64,000 nucleotides of DNA from Eudorina sp. 2006-703-Eu-15 (taxonomy: Eukaryota; Chlorophyta; Chlorophyceae; Chlamydomonadales; Volvocaceae): contig BDSI01000054.1 of the NCBI GenBank assembly GCA_003117195.1, forward strand, positions 735,082 to 799,081. The letters run 5' to 3'. Every line of letters begins with the position of its first letter. Within the stretch, counting starts at the first letter, position 1. Below are positions 1 through 12,371 of this stretch, piece after piece. The translations under genes were made by a program, and so were the position numbers. The notes under the pieces were generated by a model that was not told the DNA's origin, did no database searches, and saw only the letters and a program-made list of their open reading frames with translations.

Positions 1-921
1 TCATTCAATGTCTTCCGTGATCAATGAAGGTTTCATAAAAGCGAGCTGATGGTCATTTTTACAAGTACAAATATACAATTGAGATACATTGCTTTACCGG
101 TATTATTATTGGACTTGAGCTAGCGATAAGCATGACCACGAAGAGCATGACCATCCCGCTCGCTCCGAAACTTTCCGTTTAAGTGGTGGGCAAAACTGCT
201 CAGTAGCAGATGCGCCGCGATGGGACACAATGCAAGAGTCACTTGTCGAAATAGAAATGATATACCAAACTACACGCTCTCAATTACATATTCCAAGTTT
301 AAAGTCCAACCTGTAACCGACGTAAACCAGCTAAACAAGACGTCGACTGACATCTTGCTCAAAACTGACGTTATTCGATCACATCTGTGTAGACCCAAAA
401 TTAATCAACCACCCAGTGCCCAATCCACCTGCGTGAACTCGTAAGGTCCGTGCGGAGTAACTGCCCTTGCCCATAATTCCTCCCGCTATATGTGACGACA
501 TCATTTACTGCAATTTAATTGAGCGTGAATGCTCCAATGTTTAATGATTTATATTAAGCCGCTGCTGCTGCTGACCCTTACAAGACATGCTTTCCTCCAC
601 CAATGCCTACATGGCCATATGTCTTGTCGCTGAAGCTCCTCATCTGGAATCTTTTCACAGGTCGCTGTCTCGGTGTGGTTTCACTGTCTCTTAATTCATC
701 ACATCAACAGCTTAGCTGTCGGTCGCTGCTCGGCAGGCCAGTCGCTCAGTGGCGACCAGACCCGTGGTCATCGGAGCTTGAACCACGTTCGAACCTTTAA
801 AAGCTTTATTTCAGCTGTTTCACGGTGGACTGGGCGTCCCCCACATGTCTCGGATAGCTCTGTGACTTCCGCAGCTCGGCCCTCAAGCGGCGTGCGGCGC
901 CGCGCCTGCGGCGCTGCCGCC
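1..921. other. Upstream region of the pherophorin-like gene; no gene seen
   Basis: The first ~600 bases are clearly AT-richer than what follows. Short open frames here have no recognisable domain or coding-like composition. From about 840 the sequence becomes GC-rich and leads into the start codon at 922, so roughly 600-921 probably holds the promoter and 5' untranslated region of the downstream gene. I could not assign a TATA box or transcription start. Confidence 0.5.
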
Positions 922-3900
922 ATGACCACCAGGCGGCCCGCATCGCCTCAAGATCAGTGCAGTGACAGCGATATGGATCATCAATTAGACCCTTGGCGCG
1001 GAAGACCGCCCAGCTCAGCGCGGCGGAGAGCAGCTGGCAGCAGCAGCCCTGGACCCTGGAGCCTGCTGGGTCTAGTACTGCTGCTGGCGGCGGGGACGTC
1101 GACGACGCTGGCGCAGACGCCGGCGTACTACTGCGCCACGTACACCAACGTGACGACCAACAGCACAGGACAGTGCCCCATTTGCACGACGGGGACATCG
1201 TGCTCGGTGAGTGTCGGATGGGAGAGGGGCGAAGGGCTTTGCGGGCTGGTCCCTTTGACAAACAGCATGTTTGCGGAATTCATTTCACGAAAGCGCTCAC
1301 CCAGGAAAGGTGTCAAGAGGCAAACACGGATCAGCCGCACCGGCAGCACGCGTCCATTCAACCTGCGAAAGCACTTGCTAGGATTCCCAGATGAAGAAAG
1401 CTAACCAGTGCTCTTTTTAGTATGCAACCGGGTCCAGATCCAACGGGCCCAGATAAAAATGTTCTCAATCGGGTTCAAGAGAAGTACCTGGTGGGTGCGG
1501 CTACCAGCTCCCAAGGATGCGCTCGGGTGGATTGCTGCAGTTTATGCGCACTGCGCCCCACACTCGCCGATTTTCGCCGATGGCGGTGCGGGGATGAGGC
1601 CGCGGAGGGTTGCCACGTCGAATTGATGACAGGTTGGCAAGCCCCCAAGGGGGTCATGCGCAGCGTGTGTGGGGGCGCTGTGGGGGCGCTGTGGGGGCGC
1701 TGTGGGGGCGCTGTGCTGTGTTGTGTTGCGTTGTGTTGTGCGGGCGGGGAAGTGCGAAAGGGGTGATGCGGGAAAGGGATTCGACCAGCGCCCCGAAGGA
1801 GCAACGGTCGCTGAACCGCCTTGGCAAGGTCGACGTACATGGACGGACGGACGGACGGACGGACGGACGGACGGACGGACGGACGGACGGACGGACGGAC
1901 GGACGGACGGACGGACGGACGGACGGACGGACGGACGGACGGACGGACGGACGGACGGACGGACGGACGGACGGACGGACGGACGGACGGATGGATGGAC
2001 GGACGGACGGACGGACGGACGGACGGACGGACGGACGGGCAGCGAGGGATGGCTAGCGAAGATCTGCGAGGGGCCCCGGCGGCATACGGGCACCCAGAGG
2101 CCCTCCGCCCTCGATAGCCGAAGCGATGGTGTCCTAGTCTCGGACTTCACCAACTCGGGGGCCCCTAGGCCCCGCCCCTTCGCGGCGGCGGCGGCGGCCT
2201 CCTACCTGCCGGCGGGCAAGCGGCGCTGTCAGCAACGGGTTCGCTGTGTGGGAGACATTGGGCGGAGGCCGCTGGCGCCGCGGCGCCGGGCGGCGAGGAG
2301 GGAGAGGGCGCAGAGGGTACCTCCTAGGGACGGGGCCAGCCGCTCCGGGCCCGGGAAACGGGGCTACCGCCGATATCGCTCAGCCCAGAACATCACATGT
2401 GCATGCACAGCGCAGCACACGCAGCACACGCAGCACCTGGGGGAGAGAGGAAGCGGCTGAGTGGCTTCGGAGCATGCAGCAGCCAGCTTGGGCGGGCAGG
2501 CCTGCAGATACGGTAGCTTGGCGGCGCGTCAGCAGCTGGAGCAGTCAGTGGCCGCAGAAACCGGCAATGCACTCCAAAGGCTCACAGCGCACAGCCGTGA
2601 CCCAAGCAGGCAAGCAAGCAAGCACCTTGCCGCCCGCTGTCCGCTGCCCCCACTGCCTTGAGCGTGTGCTCTCGCCGCGGCGGGAACAGCTCTTGGGGGC
2701 TGGGGGCTCGACTGGGCAGCCAGCCCGACGCCGCCGGAACTGCGGCACCCACAGCCCAGGTCATTTAGGTGCCCGGGTCGTGGGGGAAACGACCGCCGAT
2801 GACGCAGCACAGTAGCAGGCCCCGGAAGTCCGGGAGCTGTAGGGAACCGGGTCGGGGGAGGCCCGTGGTCGAGGTTCTATAGGGTTTGGGGCCTGGGGAC
2901 CGTAAGGGCCTTAAGAGATGCGACGCGAGGCCGGGGCCTTGAGGCGCCAACTGACGCCGCCTGGCCAGCGGTTATGGGCTTATGGCGGCGGTGGCGGTTA
3001 TGAATGAACGTTACAGCGGACGGCGGTTATGGGCTTATGGCGGTGGTGACGGTTATGGTGAGGAGGCGACGCCGAGGGGTTCTGGACTGCAGTTCAAGGC
3101 ACGTTGCTACAGAACTACTGCAGTAGCGGATGGTGGCGCGGGCGGGGCCGCGACCAGGCGTTGGGCGGGAGGGTGGCCCTGGCTGGGCTCTGGCATGAGG
3201 GGCTGTCGGGGGCCGGGGGTTGGGGGCAATGGAGGGATCCGGGGGATGGAGGCAGTGCAAGGATCCTGGGGTGGAGGGAAACAGTCGCCAAAAGCAAGTG
3301 CGGCGGTGGTCAAAGCAGAGGAGGAGGAGGAGGAGGAGGAGGAAGAAGCGGAGGGAAAAAGGCGTTACGGATGCGTGTGTGCCGTTGAAGGCAGCTGCTG
3401 GAAAACCGGTCGTGGGGGAAAAACCGGTCGTGAGAAAGAAAACGGGTCGTGGGGGGAAAACGCCACAGCTAAGGATAGTGACTGCTCAGGGACGGCAAGT
3501 TAGCCACCAGGGCGCCCCTATCAGTGAACTGCGATCGCAGCCAAGGCCAACTACCCCCTAGGGGCATGTGGACCGTTGTCTTGGAGGGTGACGGGGGTTC
3601 GCGAGCAGCGTACCTGTGTATCTATCTATCTGTGTATCTAACTGTCTGCCTGTGTATCTGCGTACCGGCCCGGCGGGAGGCTGTGTCAGGGGCCCACCGT
3701 CTGTACATCGGAGGTTCAGATCCCGTCCTAATCTCGCGGCTAGGGCCTGGTGCTGGTGGTGGGGGGTGCGGTCTGTGGGAATACCGTAACCCTGTTTGGG
3801 GGGAAGGAAGCACACACGTGGGCAGCTACTACCTCACCGCATCGCACCGCGCCGACCCGTACCTCCCCCGCTGCCCACTCCATCCCACCCCACCCCACCC

Positions 3901-6900
3901 CACTGGTCTCCTCTCTCCAGCCCGCCGTACCCCGCCCCAGCCAGCTCCAACCCAGCAAAACATGCATGCAGCAACCCGTCAAGCCGTCTGGGGATCAAAC
4001 GATGAAACGTGGGAGCATTCGGAAGACAGGTCGACCTGAGCTAACGTGTTGGACGGTGCTGGAAAGAACGCCGCCCGCCATCTAAACCTCGCTTTGTGCT
4101 GTGTTTCTCTCGTGTCGTGTCCCGGCTTCCCTCGCCGCGACCGCAACCGCATATCGCAATCTCATTCGCAATCGCCATCATCATCCGGTGCCATGCCCTG
4201 CACCATGCTGCCGCGTGATCAACTCGTTGACGTACCCCTTTCCCCGCCACCCGCTGTCCCCTGTGCCGACCTGTTTTCTGCCGACCTGTTTCGACCCTCT
4301 TCCCTCTTGCAGCAAATCACCACCGCCGACAACTTTTACCGCAACCCCGCCATCTGCTCACTGCCGTACTATGGCTCCTTGACGAGCATCCCTGGAGCCA
4401 GCTTCATACCCACCACCAGCATCTGCAACGCCGGCGGCGGGGTGTACACGTACGACATCCGGGGCAGCAACGGCAGCGCCGCCGCCAACCGGGTCGTTGG
4501 TACGGCATACATCTTCATCAGCTACACCGGCCGGATGTTCATCACGATGCTCTTCAACTGCGACTTTATGTTTTCGACGAATCCCAACATGCCGCGGAAC
4601 TTCGTCTCGATCGCGATCTACAACTCCGCCACCGGACTTTCTCGGCCGCAGTACGTCGATGTCGTATATTCGTTCGGGTTTTACTCGTGCTACACACTGT
4701 CGGTGGACCTCACGTCGATTTGCGACCCACAGGAAGGGGCCACTTTCAACCCCAGCCCGAACGCGCTAGGCACGTGTGTTTGCAAGAACGGTACGGCACT
4801 GCCGGGCTGCAAGGGCAACCCCATCAACCTGTTTCAGGACGGGATGCCTATCTTCATCGATATCCGTGTACGGCTGGCGGAGTACATCAGCGACGGTTTG
4901 AACTGCGTCGGTACGACACCGTCAAACTTCACGATCGGTTCGACGTCGAATCCGAGCCCCGCCGTGAATCCGATCATCGTGCCGAACTGCATCGCGCCGC
5001 CGAGCCCGCCGCCGTCGCCGCCCAGTCCGCCGCCGCCGCTGCCGCCATCGCCGCCGGCGCCGCCGCCCAGTCCGCCGCGGCCGCCGCGCCCGCCGCCGCC
5101 GTCGCCGCCGTCGCCACCTTCGCCGCCCGCGCCGCCGCCCGCCACAGTGCTAATCGTGATCAACACCCCGGCGAAGCTCGACACGCTCACGACGTGCGAC
5201 ATGATCTTGCAGACGCTCGTCTCCTGGATGTTTGTCGTACCGGGGCCGTACACTCCCCCGGGCTGCAACGTCGGCCTCTCCAACGGCGTCGGCGTCTCCT
5301 CCACAATCTTCGTCACCTACATCTTCCTCCCAAGTTCCGCCGAGCTGTTTATCAATACCATCTTCCCACTGCCGCCGCAGCCCGCCTCCGTACAACTCCA
5401 GTACCTGATCAATGTTGTACTTGCCCTGCCATGCAACAGTACGGCAACGGCGCAGGGCGTCGGGATCCTGAGGATGGTCCCGAACAACACTCTCGGCTAC
5501 CCGGATCCCCAATGGCCCAATCTGTACTGCACACCGCCGCCGACGCCTCCGCCGTCCCCGCCGTCGCCGCCGCGCCCGCTGGCGCCGGCGGCGCCTCCGC
5601 CGTCCCCGCCGCCGCCCTCACCGCCTCCGCCGTCGCCGCCGCCGCCCAGCCCCCCACCGCCGCCCAGTCCCGCGCCTCCGCCGCCGCTGCCGCCGCCGCC
5701 GCCAGGCATCGTATTCCTGTGGCAGCTGTTCTACCCGTCGCCGACGTCTCGACCCGGCGATTGCGACGCAGTCAGTTTCGTACTGCGGTACAGCTACAAA
5801 TTGGCCGATTTGATTCCTGCGTCGGCCGACCCGGTCTGCACCGTCCCCTCCGCCACCAAGCTACTCGCAACACTCGTCTTTTACAGCGTCGAACGAGGCG
5901 CCAAGGCGATGGTGGGTCTATTCAACGAAGCCGCCATCGGTGAGTTCGTCACACAGTACGGCGTGCCGTGCAATTCCATCATCTATCTGTCATACGACAA
6001 TGGCGCCGGGGCGACGGAGGGCTACAAGACGTTCTCCGGCTTCAACGTGCCTGCGCTCAAGTGCCGCCCGCCGCCGGGGCCGCCGCCGCCGCCGCGGCCG
6101 TCGCCGCCGCCGCCCGTCGTCGCGGCGCCGCCGCCGCCGAGGCCGCCGCGCCCGCCGTCACCGCCGCCGATCTTCATGCCGAACTTCCCGAACCTTCCTC
6201 CGTCTCCACCTCCGCCATTTATTGCGCCAGCCATCCAGAGTCCTCCACCACCCCCCAAACCTGGACCTCCGAGACCGCCGCCGCCGTCGCCGCCGCCCTC
6301 GCCGCCGCCTACCCCTCCGCCGGACTGGCCCTGGCCACCCGTGGACTATGGGCCGCCGATGGAGCCTCCCACGAGACCCGGGGAGCCGCCGCCGCCGCCA
6401 AGGCCGCCGCCAAGGCCACGGCCTCCGCCGCTGCCCAAGGCTCAGACGCCGCCGTCACCGCCGGGCCCCCCGCCGCCGCCGCCACCTCGTGCGCCGCGTG
6501 CGCCGAAACAGCCGCCGCCGTCACCACCGCCGTCGCCGCCGCCACCGCGTTTGCCACGGCCACCGCGGCCGCCACCGTTGACGCCGCCGGCGGCGCCGCC
6601 GCGCGCCCCGCGCGTGCCGAAACAGCCGCCGCCGTCACCGCCGCCGTCGCCGCCGCCGCCGACACCGCGTGTCCCGAAGTCGCCGCGGCCACCGCCGAAT
6701 ACCCCGCCGGGTTCGCCGCCGCGCCCGCCGCGAGTGCCGAAGCCGCCGCCGGTGTCGTCGCCGCCATCACCGCCACCGCCGCGGGCTCCGAAGTCGCCGC
6801 CGCCGTCGCCGCCGGCGCCGCCGCCGCCCAACCCCAACGTCACCGTCAGCAATCGTACAGTCATCATGACCGTCGACACGCTTATGGCGCGGCCGCTTAC

Positions 6901-8182
6901 GAACGCACATTGTACGGCACTTGTCGTAATCACGGAGCAGTCGAAGCCGCCCAACGTCAACGTGACGTCAGGCCCCAACTGTCAGCTCAACGACCCTCCA
7001 ACCACCGGTGCCAAGGTTATTATCGTACTCGCCACGTCAGACCAGGCGCTCACCTTCTACGACGCGTACGCAACGAGTACACGTGCCGATACGATTGTAC
7101 GAATTCTGTCGTTGCCGTGCAACCGCTCGTCCGTGATCTTCGCCGCGCCAGGTTTGACCGAACCACGGGTCTTTGACCAGCGCAACGTGCCCGCGCTGCA
7201 ATGCCCGTCCACAACCACCACTGGCCGTCGTTCGCTCCAACAGACAACCACCACAACCGACACTGTTGACCAACGATCTGTCGTACTAACCGTGGACACG
7301 CTTCTCACGGCTCCACTCCTGCCAAGCCACTGTACGGCATTGACGACAATCGCGTCGCTTGCCATACCCGCCGGTACGGTAGTGGACTCGGGGCCCACCT
7401 GCCAGCTCAACAATCCGCCCACCACTGGCGCGAAGGTCATTGTCGTACTTCAGAGCATGTGGGACGCAATCGGTTTCTTTACCAACTTTGCAACGGCCAA
7501 CCGTGCCAACACTCTGGCGATGATGTTGTCGTTGCCATGCAACCGATCCTCGTCGATCTTCGCCGCACCTGGACTGTCGGATCCCGTCGTGTACGACCAA
7601 AAGAACGTGCCGGCGCTGCTCTGTACGGGTTCCGGCTCCGCCGCCTCCGCCGCCGCCGCGGGACGGCGGCGGTCCGCGCTGGACATGTCGTACAGCGACC
7701 GTGATATGTACGACGGCGGGGCGGAGGACGACGACGCAGCGGAGGCGCGAACAGTCGCGCGTGGCGGAGATGAGTACGACAGTGTCGGCGGCGGCGGCGG
7801 AGGCGGAGGCGCCTGGCAGTGGCGGAGTAACATGGGCGGCGGGAGGCCCTTGGAACTCCCGCCGTGGACGGGCGGCGCCGACAGCGCCGCCGCCGCCGCC
7901 GCCGCCATCACCACCATCGCCGCTGGCGAGGGACTCACCCGCAGCGACGACGGCAGCGGCGGCGGCGGCGGAAGCTACAGCCCCCTTCACGATCGCGCCG
8001 ACTTGCTGCTACAGCACCTGCTGCAACACCAGCAACTGGAGGGGAAAGCGCACGCAGCCGGGCAGCAGCAGCTACACCACCTAGGGACCCAGGAGCCGGA
8101 ACAGAAGCAAGAGGAGGCTGACGAGGGCGCCCCTCAGTTGTACGACACGCTACTGCTGTCATTGTCGCGTCAGCGGCAGTAG
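922..8182 (+). CDS. Pherophorin-like hydroxyproline-rich extracellular-matrix glycoprotein (two exons)
   Basis: Exons 922-1206 and 4313-8182 (GT-AG, phase 0) give about 1384 residues. The ATG at 922 sits in a strong context (GCCGCCATGA); residues ~46-65 are a hydrophobic stretch ending in an Ala-Gln site, read as a signal peptide or anchor after a basic N-terminus. Residues ~66-320 form a Cys-containing globular region. Pro/Ser rods (PPSPPPSPP type) lie at ~321-373, 501-559 and 680-935. Between and after them are four similar domains (~374-500, 560-678, 936-1057, 1076-1199), each with Cys...Cys...(L/V)PCN...(A/L)xxC. Residues 1200-1384 are Gly-, Asp- and Gln-rich. Rods separating Cys-rich globular domains are the hallmark of volvocine pherophorins and wall glycoproteins, which are secreted, hydroxylated on proline and glycosylated. 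The match to the classical pherophorin domain is loose, so a related wall-glycoprotein family is possible. The reading frame 673-921 is open, so a longer N-terminus cannot be excluded. Confidence 0.85.
1669..1714. repeat. 11-bp tandem repeat (GTGGGGGCGCT)n
   Basis: About four copies of an 11-base G-rich unit inside intron 1 of the pherophorin-like gene, read directly from the sequence. Confidence 0.9.
1841..2038. repeat. (GGAC)n tetranucleotide microsatellite
   Basis: About 49 near-perfect GGAC units, interrupted only by GGATGGATGGAC near 1988-2000. It lies in intron 1 of the pherophorin-like gene. It opens spurious reading frames (Thr-Asp-Gly-Arg one way, Pro-Ser-Val-Arg the other) that are not genes. 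Confidence 0.97.
2968..3058. repeat. Imperfect duplication with GGTTATGGGCTTATGG core
   Basis: Two copies of a ~35-base segment, starting near 2969 and 3023, share the core GGTTATGGGCTTATGGCGG and end in GGTTATG. Intronic. Confidence 0.8.
3318..3343. repeat. (GAG)n trinucleotide run
   Basis: Short purine trinucleotide run in intron 1 of the pherophorin-like gene. Confidence 0.85.
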
Positions 8183-11100
8183 CTGTTGCTGTGTCCGTAT
8201 ACACAGAGATCAAATAGGAGGGGTTGAGGTGGGGTTTGTGGTTGTGCGTGTGTGTGCGTGTGTGCGTGTGTTTAGAATTGCAACCCGCCCGGCGTGCGTG
8301 TGTGTGTGTGGCTGCGGAGTGGGGACTGGGGAGTCTTATGGGGGGAAGGCGCGTGGGCGGCACGGCGGGCATTGTCGCAAGCCAGACGGCCGCGTCCAAC
8401 ATGGTTTCGGAGGTGATGGAAAATTGGTTGGATGAAAGTGCCTTCCCGTCTGCGGCAGAAGGTCCGCGACAGAACAGGGGGTGCAACAGCAACACGGACA
8501 AGATCATGTCGTACAGGGATATGACTCACATCGAGTGGGTGCACATCGTCGAAGTCGCAGGTCGGGGAATTGAAGGTCCACCGAAGGTGGGATTCGATCG
8601 GCAGGGTTTTGCTGTGGCAGGTTTGGCTGGCGTGATTGCGCTTATACGATGTGTACGGGTTGTACGACTTGTACGGTTCCGCAGGTTGTTGCCAGGGCGC
8701 GCGGCAGGTTGGGGGTATGTGTGTGCGTGTACGGGAATGCTGCATGGCGGTGTCTGGCCTCGATGATGGCTGCCCTTCCTGATAGTGAACACTCGACCGT
8801 TGTGTGCGCTGCGATGGTGGATGAGTGTTGCCGATAATAATATTGGCGCATTGTGTATGTACGGCAGGATTGACCACGTACGAGCTCGTCACACAGCAGA
8901 CTCATTTGCTCGTCCCTCGTTTCTCGCCGTCTTCCTCTCCCTCTCACGCTAAGAGGAGGATTATCCCGTTTTGTGCGGGGGACACGACGAAGGAGCAGTG
9001 AGGGCTGCCCGATGAGCCTTCGAGTGCGCGGCTGTGTGTGAGTGCTTTTGGGGGGGGCAAGGGGCGGAGAGATGGAGAGTATGGGACCCGAAAGGGTTGG
9101 ACGTCTTTTCTCAGCGCGGAACGAATGAAACGTCGCTCGCGGTACTACAAAGTACGGAACCTTTGACCTGCTGGGCCCCCCAGGTCCACCCCGGGGTAAA
9201 GAAATGCAGGGAGGTAGCACGGGTAGCTCGCCGTATTCATCCAAACTCGCAAGGGGCTGGCGGGAGCGAGAGGGAGGCGGGCCGAGTGTCCACAAACGGT
9301 GTGGGAATGTGGGGACCTCGCCCTGGCCCTCTAATCCGCACCGCCCATGCGGGTTTGCGAGGAGGGAGGGGGCTCTCCGACTTGGCAGCGATGGAATGAA
9401 TGCTCGGGGCGGAGAGGCGCCGGGCGCTGCGAGCTGGCGCTGACGTGTTGCAGATGGGCGTGCTGCATTGGGGGCATGTTGCCCACCCCAGAACCCACCC
9501 TGCGCAGCGCTGCGCTGCGCTGCGCTGTGCGGGGTGTGTGTGGCGCGAGGGTCGTGTGCTGGCTGGCTGGCGGGTCGTCGTGTGTTTGCTGCTTCGTGGT
9601 CATGGCACGGCTATAGCACGGTGTGCCTCCTCCTCGCCCGTGATTCTTGTGGGTTTCGAAGCGCCGCAGGGACGCTAGAGGTTCAAAAGGGCTGACGCAT
9701 GCAGCGGGAAGGGAAGCAAGCTGCATGACGCGCGGGCGGCGGTGGCGGCGGCGGCGAATGACTTGGCGTCGTTGCATTAGGTCTGCCGGGCGGACGGACG
9801 GACCCGTGGATCGGCAGCGGATGATGTCGACGGGCCTGGTACTCGAGTGCTGCAGGTTCCGCTGCGTCCCTACCTCCACTGCGGCGTCCTACCGGGCGGC
9901 AAACAACCTTACCTTGTTCTCGCGCAGTGTCGCGTTGATGTGACGACGTTCTAGGGGCCGGCGGCAGCTCCTTGCGGCTCGCTCCGTGTTTTGGACCGAC
10001 GGGTCGGGGCGTCGCCGGCGACAGGCCGGTGTGTGGGGTGTGTATGGGTGTGGGGTGGGAGCCCCGCATGACATGCGCGCTGTCTTGGGACCCGTGGGTC
10101 GCCGTGGGACGACCCGTGGGTCGCTTTCCTAGTTTTGTTTCTCCAGTCGCTTTTATTTGTGCATGACCACACGACCTCCCAGCTGCGTCAGCTCCTGTTG
10201 ATGTTGCTTGGGCTGACCCGTGGGCTGACCCTGACCCCTCTTAGATGTGCCTTTGACTTGTGCTCGACACCTCCTGACCTTTTTTGACTGACTGACCTAC
10301 CGATTGATTGACTTTTTTTGACGTGCCTGGCTTTCTGACCGCGTTTTGGGACCCTTCGTTGGACGGAGCAGACATGACTGATGTGTACGGCAAACTGCCC
10401 CCCGTACACTTCCGAAGAACACGAAGAACGAAGCGCCTCCGGTGACTGGGATGGACGATGGAGGCGGGGGGTGTAATTGCAGCGGGTGATGCACCCGGGG
10501 CGATGGCGGCGCAGACGGCGCAGTAGGCCGCGGCCCTAGGCGCGCTGGAGCCGTGTGTGTGGAAGGAGAACCCGGTCCCCCCGACCCAGCCGTGCGTGTG
10601 TGTATGGGGGGAAGGGGGAAATGCCGAGCATCTCTCCCCCAACCCAACGACATGTGTACCGTACATACGTGTGCTCGCTGCCTCTTGACCCTCCGAAAGC
10701 CTCCGAGCGGTCGACGGGTCGCAGAAGGTTGTTGGCTGTCAGGCGGGGACAGGCCGCGGTGGCGCCATGTGCCGTGTGCCATCCGACCGCCTGGAGCCCC
10801 GGCTACGCGCCTCCACGGCCCACGCGCGCCAGCCACACCCACAGCCACACCCACAGCCACACCCACAGCCACTCCCACAGCCACACCCACAGCCACACCC
10901 ACAGCCACGTCCCGAGACCAGCGCACGAGCGCAGGGACCCCACGCCAGTCTTGCCAGCACACACCGCCGCAAGGCGCCCCAGGCCCCCAACGCATCCTCA
11001 TGCCTCAAAAGTGGTCGGCTGACCGGCGAGCTGCCGTACCTGAAACCTAATCGGCTAACCAGCTAACCGGCGTTAGGTAGGTAGGTAGGTAGGCAGTTGG

Positions 11101-12371
11101 GTAGGTAGCCCCGAAGGGCCACCGGCTCACGGACCCCTGTGCTGGGATTGGTCCTCGACACATACAGACACAGTTGCGCACACAGCTGCAAAGTTGACCG
11201 TAAACGTTGACAGCAAACGCTGCGGCATCCACTTCACCGTACCCGGGGTGTGTCTGGGCTGTTTGAGCTACCCTCCACAGGCTAGTCACCACCACCAGGC
11301 GCTTCAAGGTTTCTCCGGCGCCCTCTCTCAAGGCCTCCCACTCAGCCCACACAACACCCCCCACCCACAAACACACGCTCACTCACTCACTCAACTGCCG
11401 CTCGGCTCGTCTCCGTCCCTCACGCCCTACGCTCTCGGCCCTTCGTGCGACACACCCCCACCCCCACCCCCACTCACGTTCCGCAGCAATGCTGGAGGTC
11501 GCCCTGTACCAAGCGCGGAAGAAATACACGGGCTGAGAACGGCAACACCCTCCCTTCGGGGTCCGAATTTACGGTAACACAGATAACAACGGCGTCGGGA
11601 ACGGCGCATAATAATCGCCGAAACGTGAAACGTGACAGTACCCCACCAGCGACTGCGCTGCAGGCATCAACAGACACCAGCTAGCGACAGCTGTAGCCGC
11701 AGCCGCAGTAGCCGCAATACTACCTGTGTCCCGCGGTTGCGGGAGATCCGCAGCAGGGCCCCACGGGCCGGGCCTGCTGCCCTGGCTGCCCCTTCCCCCC
11801 AGCGCCGCCGTCCCTCACCCCAAACGCGCTTTAGCACCGGGCCGCCGCCTCCTAGCCCCCTCCGACCCTCCGAATGCTGTCACAGGCCCACATCCTGCCC
11901 TCGCGCTCATCCCAGTCCGCTCCAGCCATGTGCGACCACAGCCCCCGTATGCCAGTAGTCTGAATGCGCTCGTTCATGACCCAACCGGCCGCAGCCCTAT
12001 CCGGCAGCCCTATCCGGCAGCCACGGGCGGGCCTTGGACCTGCCCGCTGTATCGTACTCCCCCGGGGGCCCACCTTGGCCTGGGGCCCACCTTGGCCTGG
12101 GTCCCGGCGGACCGCCGACCCATGTGCAAGCTTGCAGACACAGCACACGTCCACCGGGTTTTCGCCGCCACCAGCCTCCCCCCCGCCCACCGCCTTGACG
12201 GTCTGAGCAAGCTTCTCCATGCAGGCAGCATCCGCTGCGCGTCAGCAGACCAGTGACCAACCGTGAGATCAACTGTCAGCTCAACGGTCAGCTAAACCGT
12301 CGGATCAAACGTCGTCGGATCAAGCGTCAGGTCAACGGTGGGCTTTCCGCCAGCGCGCGATCCGCCGCCGG
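8183..12371. other. Convergent intergenic region between the pherophorin-like and GPHR genes
   Basis: This 4.2-kb stretch should hold both 3' untranslated regions. The first TGTAA I found on the plus strand is at 10472-10476, which would imply an unusually long ~2.3-kb 3' UTR for the pherophorin-like gene. No TTACA (a minus-strand TGTAA) was found close to the GPHR stop. The stretch contains a 12-bp minisatellite at 10831-10908, GTAG repeats near 11075-11110, several GACCCGTGGG motifs and one short dispersed-repeat fragment at 8264-8292. No coding region is supported. Confidence 0.55.
10831..10908. repeat. 12-bp minisatellite (CCACACCCACAG)n
   Basis: About 6.5 copies of a 12-base C/A-rich unit, with one CTCCCA variant. 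Intergenic. Confidence 0.92.

Larger units (their letters stand above)
1207..4312 (+). other. Large intron 1 of the pherophorin-like gene
   Basis: This 3.1-kb intron runs from GTGAGT at 1207 to a pyrimidine-rich acceptor ending CTCTTGCAG at 4312. It holds simple repeats: an 11-bp unit at 1669-1714, a ~200-bp GGAC array, a duplicated GGTTATGGGCTTATGG segment and a short GAG run. No convincing additional exon was seen, although an unrecognised small exon is possible. Confidence 0.6.

Noticed and set aside
1542..2460. Open frames reading Thr-Asp-Gly-Arg or Pro-Ser-Val-Arg repeats
   Set aside because: Pure products of the GGAC microsatellite in intron 1 of the pherophorin-like gene.
6309..6978. 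Long Ala-rich or Gly-rich frames antisense to the pherophorin-like gene
   Set aside because: Shadows of CCG/GCC-rich Pro codons in the Pro/Ser rods; no independent evidence of coding.
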